Assembly (NCBI RefSeq): GCF_002838065.1
Contig: NZ_PIZU01000007.1
Location: forward strand, 83,045 to 147,044
Origin: Mycobacterium hubeiense
GTDB lineage: Bacteria > Actinomycetota > Actinomycetes > Mycobacteriales > Mycobacteriaceae
Reading direction: 5' to 3'
DNA length: 64,000 nucleotides
Below, in pieces: positions 41,650-49,783 of this stretch. Positions within the stretch are counted from its first letter, which is position 1. Each line of letters opens with the position of its first letter. The notes below the pieces were generated by a model. That model had not been told where the DNA came from and made no database searches. It saw only the letters and a list, made by a program, of their open reading frames with translations. Position numbers and translations under genes: made by a program.

Positions 41650-42617
41650 CGCAGCACTGCGTTCAACGTGACAGGCGCCGCGGTCTCCACCGATTCGCGG
41701 GCGGTCAGAGCGATCTCCAGCGCCACGCGGGCGTCGTGGCCGGTGACCGACGGTGCGGTTTCGGTGCGCACGCATTCGACGAAGTGGGCGAACTGTGCGA
41801 CGTATGCGTCGGCGAACAACTCGGTGTTGCGCGCCGCCGCGTTCTCCGGTGCACGCCCCGCCTGCAGTACGCCGCCGGAGCCGAACACTTCGCCGCGGAT
41901 GTCATAGCCGTACACGGCCTGAAAGCTGGCCTCCGCGATCGCGAAAGCGCCGTTGTCGAAACGGATCTGCACCACCGCGGTGTCGAGGAATCCGGTATCG
42001 GCGAACTGCGGGTGTATCAGCGCGTCGGCCTGCGCATAGGCCTGCGTCACCCGGGCGCCCGGATTAAGCCAGCACAGGGTGTCGAAGTCGTGGATCAGCG
42101 TCTCGTTGAAGATCGTCCACGGTTTGAGCCGGGCGGCCACCTCGGCGGTGATCCCAGGGTCGCGCGTCAGTGACCGCAGCAGCTGCGGCGTGCCGATCGC
42201 GCCGTCGACGATGCGGGCGCGCATCTCGGCGAAATCGGGGGCGAAGCGCCGGTTGAAGCCGACCTGCAGCGCGACGCCCGCGGCGCCGGCGGCCTCGATG
42301 GCGCGGTCGGCGTCGTCGAGCGTCAGCGCCATCGGCTTCTCGCAGAACACATGCTTGCCGGCCTGCGCCGCAGCGACGACCAGGTCGGCGTGGGTGGCAG
42401 CGGGCGAGCAGATGGCCACCGCGTCGACGGACGGATCGGCGATCAGGTCCATCGGATCGCGATAGGCCCGGGGTGCCGGAAGTCGCTCCGCCGCTCCAGG
42501 AACGGGATCGGCGACGGCGGCCAGGCGGGCGCCCGGCAGGCGATTGGCCAAGGTCTCGGCGTGGAAGCTGCCGATCCACCCGGCGCCGATGAGACCGAAG
42601 GATAACGGGGCAGGCAT
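41646..42617 (-). CDS. Gfo/Idh/MocA dehydrogenase, inositol 2-dehydrogenase-like
   Basis: A 323-aa NAD(P)-dependent sugar or inositol dehydrogenase. The Rossmann motif GAGWIGSFH is near residue 11. FCEKPMA with the conserved Lys is near 90, and ETLIHDFDTLCWL with Asp/His is near 170. It is annotated in relatives as inositol 2-dehydrogenase, but four such genes lie within 17 kb and the substrate is open (scyllo- or chiro-inositol are reasonable). First gene of a two-gene operon with the TIM barrel. Two identical palindromes in the 98-base gap to lacI imply LacI control. Confidence 0.85.
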   Translation of the reverse strand: MPAPLSFGLIGAGWIGSFHAETLANRLPGARLAAVADPVPGAAERLPAPRAYRDPMDLIADPSVDAVAICSPAATHADLVVAAAQAGKHVFCEKPMALTLDDADRAIEAAGAAGVALQVGFNRRFAPDFAEMRARIVDGAIGTPQLLRSLTRDPGITAEVAARLKPWTIFNETLIHDFDTLCWLNPGARVTQAYAQADALIHPQFADTGFLDTAVVQIRFDNGAFAIAEASFQAVYGYDIRGEVFGSGGVLQAGRAPENAAARNTELFADAYVAQFAHFVECVRTETAPSVTGHDARVALEIALTARESVETAAPVTLNAVLR

Positions 42618-42635
42618 AGACGACTCCGATCGTGA

Positions 42636-42649
42636 CTAGAACGTTCTAG
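42636..42649. promoter_or_regulatory. LacI-type operator O1
   Basis: CTAGAACGTTCTAG, a perfect 14-bp palindrome with the central CG typical of LacI-family sites, 19 bases upstream of the dehydrogenase ATG. It is preceded by GTGA, as is the second copy. Confidence 0.78.
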
Positions 42650-42691
42650 CAGAACGGTAGGTCGTGTGACCGTTTCGCGTCAATGCTGTGA

Positions 42692-42705
42692 CTAGAACGT
42701 TCTAG
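42692..42705. promoter_or_regulatory. LacI-type operator O2
   Basis: A second identical CTAGAACGTTCTAG, 56 bases centre-to-centre from the first and 10 bases upstream of the lacI GTG. Paired sites at this distance fit repression loops and autoregulation. Confidence 0.78.
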
Positions 42706-42715
42706 GCTATGTGTC

Positions 42716-43705
42716 GTGCAGCGCAGACCGACGCTCGAAGACGTGGCCGAACGCGCCGGCGTGTCACGGGCACTGGTGTCGATCGTGATGCGCGACGCCC
42801 CCGGTGCGAGCGAGCAGACGCGTGAACGGGTACGCCGGGCCGCCGAGGCGATCGGCTACCGGCCCGACCCGCGGGCCCGTCGGCTGCGTCAGCTGCGGAC
42901 CAGGCTCATCGGCGTGACGTTCACAGCCGGCCAGGAGTTTCACGCCGACCTCGTCGACGGCGTCTACGTAGCCGCCGAAGATCTCGGTTACGACGTGGTG
43001 CTCAGCGGGGTCACGCCGCACCGCGACGAGCCTCGCGCCCTGCGGATACTTATCGACGACCGCTGCGAGGGCGTGGTGCTGATCGGGCCGAGCGCGCCGC
43101 CGCGTGAACTCGCCGAACTGGCGGCACGGGTCCCGACGGTCGTGGTGGCCCGGCGCGTGCGCGGGGTCGACGTGATGCGCAGCGACGACGTGGCCGGGGC
43201 AACGTTGGGCATGGACCACTTGCTCGGGCTGGGACATCGCCGCGTGACCTATCTCGACGGCGGCCGGGCGCCGGGCGCGGCCGAACGTCGCCGCGGTTAT
43301 CGTCGCGCCGTCCGTGCCGCGGGGCTGCCCGAGCTGATCATGTCCGGCGGGCTCACTGAGCGCGAAGGCGCAGCCGCCGCGTACGCGATGCTCGACTCGC
43401 CGACGTTGCCCAGCGCGGTCTTCGCGTTCAACGACCGCTGTGCGGTCGGGGTGATGGACGTTTTCATCCGCGCGGGTGTTGCTGTGCCGCAACAGGTGTC
43501 GGTGCTCGGCTTCGACGACAGCCCGTTGGCAGGGATGGCGCACATCGATCTGACCACGGTGCGCCAGGATTCCGCGGGCCTCGCGCGCGCGGCGGTACAG
43601 CGGCTGGTGGCGCGGCTCGATGATGCCGCGGTTGACGGCGGCCCGGTGGACGTCGCGCTCGAGCCGACCTTGATCGTGCGCGGGTCAACAGGCGAACCCG
43701 CCTGA
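42716..43705 (+). CDS. LacI-family transcriptional regulator
   Basis: A 329-aa repressor. The N-terminal helix-turn-helix TLEDVAERAGVSRALVSIVMRD (about 4-25) and hinge helix DPRARRLRQL (about 52-61) are followed by a periplasmic-binding-protein fold (about 63-325) with DDVAGATLGMDHLLGLGHRRV and FAFNDRCAVGVMD. The GTG start is at 42716. It is divergent from the dehydrogenase/TIM pair, with two CTAGAACGTTCTAG sites in between. Its effector is probably the sugar or inositol handled by those genes. The ABC importer downstream has the IolR-type element and not this palindrome, so the two regulators control different parts of the island. Confidence 0.9.
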   Translation: MQRRPTLEDVAERAGVSRALVSIVMRDAPGASEQTRERVRRAAEAIGYRPDPRARRLRQLRTRLIGVTFTAGQEFHADLVDGVYVAAEDLGYDVVLSGVTPHRDEPRALRILIDDRCEGVVLIGPSAPPRELAELAARVPTVVVARRVRGVDVMRSDDVAGATLGMDHLLGLGHRRVTYLDGGRAPGAAERRRGYRRAVRAAGLPELIMSGGLTEREGAAAAYAMLDSPTLPSAVFAFNDRCAVGVMDVFIRAGVAVPQQVSVLGFDDSPLAGMAHIDLTTVRQDSAGLARAAVQRLVARLDDAAVDGGPVDVALEPTLIVRGSTGEPA

Positions 43706-43743
43706 CCTGCCTCGTTCCGTTCGGACATATGACGTGCAGTCCT

Positions 43744-43787
43744 AATGTCAGGACAAACTATTGACTTTCGAGTGTGAGCCGTATTAC
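43744..43787 (+). promoter_or_regulatory. Shared 22-bp element (copy 2) and promoter of the ABC importer
   Basis: Positions 43744-43765 are the exact reverse complement of 39983-40004, including TGTCAGGACA (43747-43756). The element ends in TTGAC; with the next base TTGACT (43761-43766) forms a -35. TATTAC at 43782-43787 is a possible -10 at a short 15-base spacing. The start codon of the binding protein follows 46 bases later. Confidence 0.7.
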
Positions 43788-43833
43788 ATCGACCTAGCGG
43801 CGCTCGATCACCGCATGATCACAAGGAGAAGCA

Positions 43834-44820
43834 ATGAGGTTCAGTCGGCTCGCGGCCGTTGTCGGGGCGAGCGTGCTCGTGGTGGGAATCGCATCGTGTT
43901 CCAGCACTGGGGGCAAACCCCGTGAATCTGACAGCGGGATGGGCGGGGGTACCGCCGATACGCCGCGCATGACGATCGCGATGATCACGCACGAGGTGCC
44001 GGGCGACTCGTTCTGGGATCTGATTCGCAAGGGTGCAGAAACCGCGGCGAAGAAAGACAACATCGAGCTCCGCTACTCGAATGATCCCGAGGCGCCCAAC
44101 CAGGCCAACCTGGTGCAGACCGCCATCGACAGCGGCGTCAAGGGCATCGCGGTGACTCTTGCCAAGCCCGACGCGATGCGCGCCGCGGTAGAGAACGCCA
44201 ATGCGCGCGGCATCCCTGTGGTGGCCTTCAACTCCGGCCTCGACGAGTGGCAGGAGATGGGCGTCAAGGAGTACTTCGGCCAGGACGAGTACATCGCCGG
44301 CCAGGCCGCAGGCGACCGGCTGAAGGCCGACGGCGCCAAGAAGGTGATCTGCGTAATTCAGGAGCAGGGCCACGTCGGCCTGGAAAACCGCTGCGCCGGT
44401 GTGAAGAACAAGTTCCCGGCGACCGAGAACCTCAACGTCAATGGCAAGGACATGCCGTCGGTGGAGTCGACGATCACCGCGAAGCTGCAACAGGATCCGA
44501 GCATCGACTTCGTGCTGACCCTCGGCGCGCCGTTCGCCCTGACCGCCGTGCAGTCGGCCAAGAATGCCGGTAGTTCGGCGAAGATCGCCACCTTCGACAC
44601 CAACGCCGCGCTGGTGGACGCGATCGAGAACGGTGACGTGCAGTGGGCCGTCGATCAGCAGCCCTTCCTACAGGGCTATCTGGCAGTCGACTCGCTGTGG
44701 CTGTACCTGAACAACGGCAACGTCATCGGTGGCGGTCAGCCGACGCTGACCGGGCCCGCATTCATTGACAAGTCCAACATCGAGGCCGTGGCCGAATACG
44801 CCGAGAACGGAACCCGCTGA
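43834..44820 (+). CDS. Sugar/inositol ABC importer, substrate-binding lipoprotein
   Basis: A 328-aa periplasmic-binding-protein-fold lipoprotein (CUT2, ribose/fructose-binding type) that captures a sugar or cyclitol outside the membrane. The signal ends in a lipobox GIASC with Cys22 as the lipidated residue. The fold begins RMTIAMITHEVPGDSFWDLIRKG, with the typical FNSGLDEWQ, DPSIDFVLTLGAP and ATFDTNAALVDAI strands. AAGGAGAA lies at 43823. It is first in an operon with permease and ATPase (TGATG overlap). The shared operator with the iol operon makes inositol the best-guess ligand. Confidence 0.87.
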   Translation: MRFSRLAAVVGASVLVVGIASCSSTGGKPRESDSGMGGGTADTPRMTIAMITHEVPGDSFWDLIRKGAETAAKKDNIELRYSNDPEAPNQANLVQTAIDSGVKGIAVTLAKPDAMRAAVENANARGIPVVAFNSGLDEWQEMGVKEYFGQDEYIAGQAAGDRLKADGAKKVICVIQEQGHVGLENRCAGVKNKFPATENLNVNGKDMPSVESTITAKLQQDPSIDFVLTLGAPFALTAVQSAKNAGSSAKIATFDTNAALVDAIENGDVQWAVDQQPFLQGYLAVDSLWLYLNNGNVIGGGQPTLTGPAFIDKSNIEAVAEYAENGTR

Positions 44821-45872
44821 TGACCACACAAGTCGATCTCTCCCAGCGCAAGGTCGTCCACGACGAACGTGTCAAGGAACGAAACAAGCTGCAGCGATTG
44901 CTGATTCGCCCTGAGATGGGTGCGTTCATCGGTGCGGTGGCGATCTTCATCTTCTTCATGGTGGTAGCCCCGCCGTTCCGGACCCCCGACGCGCTGGCCA
45001 CCGTGCTGTACGCCAGTTCGACGATCGGCATCATGGCGTGTGCGGTGGCGCTGCTGATGATCGGCGGCGAATTCGACCTGTCGTCGGGGGTGGCCGTCAC
45101 CACGGGCTCGCTCGCCGCGTCGATGCTCGCCTACAACCTGCACCTGAACCTATGGGCGGGTGCGGGACTGGCGCTCATCCTGGCGCTGGCGATCGGCTTC
45201 TTCAACGGCTACCTGGTGATGAAGACGAAGATCCCGAGCTTCTTGATCACGCTGGGCACCTTGTTGATGCTGACCGGTGCCAACATCGCTGTGACCAAAC
45301 TGATTTCGGGGCAGGTGGCCACGCCGAGCGTAAACGACATGCAGGGCTGGGATTCGGCTCGTGCGGTGTTCTCGTCGACGCTGACCGTGTTCGGCGTGCA
45401 GGTGCGGATCACGGTGCTGTGGTGGTTGCTGTTCACCGCGATCGCGACCTACGTGTTGTTCAAGACAAGGGTCGGCAACTGGATCTTCGCTGTCGGCGGC
45501 GACCAGGAGAGCGCGCGGGCCGTCGGCGTGCCCGTCACCGCGGTGAAAATCGGGCTGTTCATGTTCGTCGGGTTCTGCGCCTGGTTCGTCGGCATGCATC
45601 TGCTGTTCTCCTTCAACACCGTGCAGTCCGGTCAGGGCGCCGGGCAGGAGTTCATCTACATCATCGCCGCGGTGATCGGCGGGTGTCTGCTGACCGGCGG
45701 ATACGGCACCGCAATCGGCGCCGCCATCGGTGCGTTCATCTTCGGCATGGTGCAGCAGGGCATCGTGTATGCCGGCTGGGAACCTGACTGGTTCAAGTTC
45801 TTCATGGGCGTGATGCTGCTGTTCGCGGTGATCGCCAACAACGCCTTCCGTAACTACGCCGCGAAGAGGTGA
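44820..45872 (+). CDS. Sugar/inositol ABC importer, permease
   Basis: A 350-aa membrane protein of the CUT2 (RbsC/FrcC, branched-chain-like) permease family with about ten hydrophobic helices, beginning near residue 34 (MGAFIGAVAIFIFFMV). The hallmark GGEFDLSSGVAVTTGSLAAS near residue 82 and KTRVGNWIFAVGGDQESARAVGVPV near 218 (cytoplasmic coupling loop to the ATPase) are present. A single permease gene implies a homodimer in the membrane. Its ATG shares a base with the binding-protein TGA. The ATPase follows after four bases. Confidence 0.9.
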   Translation: MTTQVDLSQRKVVHDERVKERNKLQRLLIRPEMGAFIGAVAIFIFFMVVAPPFRTPDALATVLYASSTIGIMACAVALLMIGGEFDLSSGVAVTTGSLAASMLAYNLHLNLWAGAGLALILALAIGFFNGYLVMKTKIPSFLITLGTLLMLTGANIAVTKLISGQVATPSVNDMQGWDSARAVFSSTLTVFGVQVRITVLWWLLFTAIATYVLFKTRVGNWIFAVGGDQESARAVGVPVTAVKIGLFMFVGFCAWFVGMHLLFSFNTVQSGQGAGQEFIYIIAAVIGGCLLTGGYGTAIGAAIGAFIFGMVQQGIVYAGWEPDWFKFFMGVMLLFAVIANNAFRNYAAKR

Positions 45873-45876
45873 CCCC

Positions 45877-46701
45877 GTGACCGCAACCGTCGACCGTCCC
45901 GTCCACGACGCGCCGTCCGGAGGCAAGGTGCCGCTGGTGGAGATGCGCAACGTCGGCAAGGCCTACGGCAACATCGTTGCCCTGAAAGATATCTCGCTGC
46001 GAGTGCATGCGGGCGAGGTGACCGGCATCCTCGGTGACAACGGCGCGGGCAAGTCGACGTTGATCAAGATCATCGCCGGCTACCACCAGCCGACATCCGG
46101 TGAACTCGTGGTGGACGGGGAGCCGGTGAAATTCGGCTCACCGGCAGACGCGCTGGCCAAGGGCATCGCCACGGTGTACCAGAATCTAGCCGTCGTTCCG
46201 CTGATGCCGGTGTGGCGCAACTTCTTTCTGGGCCAGGAGATCCGGCAGAAGCGCTTCCCGTGGGCGCTGGATTCCAACGCGATGCGGGCCACCACGTTGA
46301 CCGAGTTGTCGAAGATGGGAATCGACCTGCCCGACGTCGACGTGCCGATCGGCTCACTCTCGGGCGGTCAGCGCCAGTGTGTGGCAATCGCGCGGGCGGT
46401 GTTCTTCGGCGCCCGGGTGCTGATTCTCGACGAGCCGACCGCGGCGCTGGGCGTCAAACAGTCCGGGGTGGTGCTGAAGTACATCACCGCCGCGAAGGAA
46501 GCCGGTTTCGGCGTGGTGTTCATCACGCACAACCCGCACCACGCGCACATGGTCGGCGACCATTTCGTGTTGCTCAACCGTGGTCAGCAGAAGCTCGACT
46601 GCAGCTTCGACGACATCACCCTGGAGCACCTCACCCAGGAGATGGCCGGCGGCGATGAGCTCGAGGCGCTCTCGCACGAGCTGCGCGGCGACAAGAGCTG
46701 A
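45877..46701 (+). CDS. Sugar/inositol ABC importer, ATP-binding protein (single-domain FrcA type)
   Basis: A 274-aa ATPase that powers the importer. Walker A GDNGAGKST is near residue 50. Then come the Q-loop (VYQNLAVVPLMPVWRN), signature LSGGQRQ near 161, Walker B VLILDEPTAALG near 181, and the H-loop His in VFITHNPHH. It has only one ABC domain, unlike RbsA/XylG with two fused domains, so it resembles the fructose importer FrcA and would act as a dimer. The GTG start at 45877 has GAAGAGG upstream. Last gene of the operon. Confidence 0.9.
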   Translation: MTATVDRPVHDAPSGGKVPLVEMRNVGKAYGNIVALKDISLRVHAGEVTGILGDNGAGKSTLIKIIAGYHQPTSGELVVDGEPVKFGSPADALAKGIATVYQNLAVVPLMPVWRNFFLGQEIRQKRFPWALDSNAMRATTLTELSKMGIDLPDVDVPIGSLSGGQRQCVAIARAVFFGARVLILDEPTAALGVKQSGVVLKYITAAKEAGFGVVFITHNPHHAHMVGDHFVLLNRGQQKLDCSFDDITLEHLTQEMAGGDELEALSHELRGDKS

Positions 46702-46786
46702 GAGTCGACATCAATTCATCTGGTCGACACCCGTTCGGCGGGCGTGCCGACGTGCCGATTTGCATGGGGTCTGCACAATAGGACGT

Positions 46787-46996
46787 ATGGACGTTGATCC
46801 CGAACGGTTTCGTACGCCGGCCTGGCGCGACCCGTTGACCGTGGGTTGGCGCGCGCATCGTCAGGTGTTGTTGCTGCGGTTGCGGTGGCACGAACGCCGC
46901 CACACGCGTGGTCAGCGACGCCCGCTGAGCCTGCGGCGTGAGGTGCGCCCTCAGCGCGGGGACATCCCCGCGGCACGGTACGCGGCGTCGACGTAG
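46787..46996 (+). CDS. Possible small Arg-rich ORF of unknown function
   Basis: A 69-codon frame (ATG 46787) encoding a very Arg/Leu-rich product (RQVLLLRLRWHERR). GGACGT precedes the ATG but no clear ribosome site exists. It overlaps the convergent dehydrogenase gene by 46 bases at its 3' end. It may be real or chance coding in GC-rich DNA; I see no family resemblance. Confidence 0.25.
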   Translation: MDVDPERFRTPAWRDPLTVGWRAHRQVLLLRLRWHERRHTRGQRRPLSLRREVRPQRGDIPAARYAAST

Positions 46997-47913
46997 GCCA
47001 TGTTCTGCACCGCATCGGCGGTATCGATCGGCAGCGTCGCGCCGTGCTGCACATGGGAGGCGAACGCCTCGAGTTGATAGGTGTACGACGGCCGAGTGCC
47101 GAGCCGCTCCACCGTGGTGCCATCGGGAGTGCGAATGGTCAGTCGGTCGTCGAGGTGGGGCTTGATGAAGTTGTGTACCAACACATCTCCTTTGGTCCCG
47201 ACGATCCGCAGCGTGAACGAATAATCGTCGGCGACCATCGAGTTGGCGGACAAGCCGGTCCCTCCGTTGGGGAAGGCCAGTTCGACGTCGCACCACGCGT
47301 CGATACCCGCGGTGCGCTGTTCGGCGTGAGCGCGCACGATCGTCGGGTGGCCCAACTGCCGCATGACGTGTAGGCCGTAGCAGCCCAGATCCATCAGCGC
47401 CCCGCCCGCCAGCTCCCGCGACCACCGCGGGTCGGCATCCGGTGGTGGCGGCATGGCCATCCGCACCTCGACGTGGGTCATCTCGCCGAGGATGCCGTCA
47501 CGCACCAAGTCGAACGCCCTGCGGGTAACCGGGTGAAACAGGTAGTGAAACCCCTCCATCACGGTGATGCCGGCGGCGTCGGCGGCCCCGGCCACCCGCT
47601 GCGCCTCGGCACGGTTGCGCGCGAACGGCTTCTCGGTCAGCACCGGTTTGCGCGCCGCGATCGCGGCTAGGTTCCACGGCGCGTGCAATGCGTTGGCCAG
47701 CGGGTTGTACACCACCTCGACCTCGGGTTCGTCGATCACATCGGCATATGTCGGCAAAACACGCTCCACACCGTGCTTTTCGGCGAACTCATGGGCCCGT
47801 CGCGGGTCACGGGCCGCCACCGCGACCAGGCGATGTCCCAGCTCCCGGGCAGGCCCGACGATGGCCAGCTCGGCGATGCGGGATGCCCCCAGTACGCCGA
47901 ACTTCAGGCCCAC
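46951..47913 (-). CDS. Gfo/Idh/MocA dehydrogenase, last gene of the PhyH operon
   Basis: A 320-aa NAD(P)-dependent oxidoreductase. GVLGASRIAE is the Rossmann motif near residue 6. LTEKPFA (conserved Lys) is near 92, and LAGGALMDLGCYGLHVMRQLG near 168 is the pattern of the dimeric-dihydrodiol/xylose dehydrogenase branch, different from the other three Gfo/Idh proteins here. The start is GTG 47913, overlapping the upstream gene by 10 bases. It could reduce the keto-product made by the second dehydrogenase of this operon. The substrate is unknown. Confidence 0.85.
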   Translation of the reverse strand: MGLKFGVLGASRIAELAIVGPARELGHRLVAVAARDPRRAHEFAEKHGVERVLPTYADVIDEPEVEVVYNPLANALHAPWNLAAIAARKPVLTEKPFARNRAEAQRVAGAADAAGITVMEGFHYLFHPVTRRAFDLVRDGILGEMTHVEVRMAMPPPPDADPRWSRELAGGALMDLGCYGLHVMRQLGHPTIVRAHAEQRTAGIDAWCDVELAFPNGGTGLSANSMVADDYSFTLRIVGTKGDVLVHNFIKPHLDDRLTIRTPDGTTVERLGTRPSYTYQLEAFASHVQHGATLPIDTADAVQNMAYVDAAYRAAGMSPR

Positions 47914-48782
47914 GCATCAACTCCCGCACACACATCGCGCATGAACCCCACGCTGGCCCGCACATCACGTGCCGGCCCCTCATCGGCCGGCTCGCCGTCG
48001 AGGACGGTGTCCTGCTCGAGCACGAACCAGCCGTCAAAGCCATTGCCGCGCAGCGTCGTCACGATGCCCGAGATGTCAACGTCGCCGGATCCGAGTGGGG
48101 TGTACATGCCCTGCCGCACCGCGTCGGTGTAGCTGAGTTCACCGGTCCTGACGCGGGCGGCCAATGCCGCGTCGACATCCTTCAGATGCGCATGGGCGAT
48201 CCTGTCGGGGACCTCGCGGGCCAGGGCCACCGGGTCCGTCCCGCCGATCAGCAGGTGCCCGGTGTCGAGGCAGAGCGGGATGGTGGAACCGGCCAGCACG
48301 CGGTCGACATCACTGCGGGTTTCCACCATGGTGCCGACGTGGGGATGCAGGACCGCGAGCACGCCGCGCTCGGCGGCCGCGGCGGCCAGCCGATCCAGAT
48401 TGGTCAACAGAGTGGCCCATTGACCGTCGTTCAGTGCCGGACGGGCGTCGTAGCCGTCGGCGCCGCTGGCCGCCGCCAGCACGAGAACCTTTGCGCGACA
48501 AGCCACCACCGCATCGAGAGGCCCCGAGATGTCGGGCAGGGGGTCATTCGACTCGTCGTGTAGCAGCACCGGTGCGAAGGTGCCGACGCACTGCAGACCG
48601 TAGGAGTCCAGCAGGGCATTGAGCTCGCCGGGATCGGTCGGAAGAAAGCCCTGAGGTCCCAGTTCCGTTGCGGTCAAACCGATGTCGCGCATCTCGGTGA
48701 GGACGCGCTGCGGTGCCAACTGATGACCCCAGCCCGGCACTTCGCAGACACCCCACGAGATCGGTGCTCCCGCAATCTTCAT
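47904..48782 (-). CDS. IolE-like TIM-barrel isomerase/dehydratase in the PhyH operon
   Basis: A 292-aa AP-endonuclease-2-like barrel resembling inosose dehydratase: AGAPISWGVCEVPGWG at the N-terminus (compare APDSWGVW of IolE), ATELGPQGFLPTDP, Asp in LCLDTGHLLIGGTDP, His in AHAHLKDVD and Glu in FVLEQDTVL. The start is ATG 48782, four-base overlap with the upstream dehydrogenase; the longer open frame is a shadow. It is likely to isomerise or eliminate from a keto-sugar or keto-inositol. It is a second, divergent IolE-type protein beside iolE at 34372. Confidence 0.85.
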   Translation of the reverse strand: MKIAGAPISWGVCEVPGWGHQLAPQRVLTEMRDIGLTATELGPQGFLPTDPGELNALLDSYGLQCVGTFAPVLLHDESNDPLPDISGPLDAVVACRAKVLVLAAASGADGYDARPALNDGQWATLLTNLDRLAAAAAERGVLAVLHPHVGTMVETRSDVDRVLAGSTIPLCLDTGHLLIGGTDPVALAREVPDRIAHAHLKDVDAALAARVRTGELSYTDAVRQGMYTPLGSGDVDISGIVTTLRGNGFDGWFVLEQDTVLDGEPADEGPARDVRASVGFMRDVCAGVDAWA

Positions 48783-49783
48783 GATGCCCCTACCTCCTCG
48801 ATCCGGACCGGCATGTGCCGCTTCAACGATTCGGCCGCTGCTTCGGCGATCCGGGCCACTTCCACCGCGTCGGCCACTGTGCACGCGGGCATCGCCTCGC
48901 CGTTCACCACGTCGACGAAGGCGGCCAACTCGGCACGGAAGGCGTGGGTGAAGCGGTCCATGAAGAAATGGTGGTAGGGACCCGCCGGAAAGTCGTTGGC
49001 GGGCTCCATGTTTCGCATTGGCGCGCCGCCGTCCCAGCCGGCGACCACAGTGTCGTGGAAGCCGTGCACCTCCAGGCGGCAATCGTAGCCGCGGCCGTTG
49101 TAGCGGGCCACCGACACCACGCCCAGGGTGCCCGACTCGAACGTGACGAGCACCGCGGCTGTGTCCACGTCGCCGAACTCGGCGAAGCGCGGGTCACCCT
49201 GCACGCTGCCGGTGGCATACACTTCGACCGCCTCCTGACCGGCGATCCAGCGCAGCACGTCGAAGTCGTGCACGGCGCAGTCCCGGAAGATGCCGCCCGA
49301 ACTCTCGATGTACTCCATCGGCGGCGGCGCCGGATCCATCGTAGTGCTGCGCACGGTGTGCAGCGGACCCAGCGAGCCGTCGTCGACCGCTTGTTTGGCC
49401 GCCGCGAACGCGGCGTCGAACCGTCGTTGGTATCCCACCTGGACGGGAACGCCGGACCGCGCGACCACTTCGGCGACGCGGGCGCTCTCGGCGGCGGTCG
49501 CGGCGATCGGTTTCTCGCAGAAGGTGGGCAGCCCACGCCGCACTGCCGCCAGCGTCAGTTCGGCATGTGCCGGGGTAGCCGCCGACACGACGACGCCGTC
49601 GACGGAGTCGAGCAGCGTCTCGATCGAATCAGCTTGTTTCGCAGCGTGTTTGGCGGCCACCGCTGCCGCCACCTCGGCACGCTCATCGGCGACCACCAGG
49701 CCGTCGACCCCGTCCAGCCCGCTGAGGGTGTCGGCGTGGAAGGCGCCGATGCGTCCAAGCCCGATAACGCCGAGTGTGGTCAT
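48779..49783 (-). CDS. Gfo/Idh/MocA dehydrogenase, inositol dehydrogenase-like, in the PhyH operon
   Basis: A 334-aa NAD(P)-dependent enzyme with GLGRIGAFH near residue 8, FCEKPIA near 88 and RDCAVHDFDVLRWIAG near 167, which is the IolG-like pattern (Asp-x-x-x-His-Asp). The motif set is close to myo-inositol 2-dehydrogenase. It is second in a four-gene operon, overlapping the dioxygenase stop by four bases (ATGA) and the TIM barrel by four. It probably oxidises the cyclitol or sugar freed by the dioxygenase. Confidence 0.85.
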   Translation of the reverse strand: MTTLGVIGLGRIGAFHADTLSGLDGVDGLVVADERAEVAAAVAAKHAAKQADSIETLLDSVDGVVVSAATPAHAELTLAAVRRGLPTFCEKPIAATAAESARVAEVVARSGVPVQVGYQRRFDAAFAAAKQAVDDGSLGPLHTVRSTTMDPAPPPMEYIESSGGIFRDCAVHDFDVLRWIAGQEAVEVYATGSVQGDPRFAEFGDVDTAAVLVTFESGTLGVVSVARYNGRGYDCRLEVHGFHDTVVAGWDGGAPMRNMEPANDFPAGPYHHFFMDRFTHAFRAELAAFVDVVNGEAMPACTVADAVEVARIAEAAAESLKRHMPVRIEEVGAS

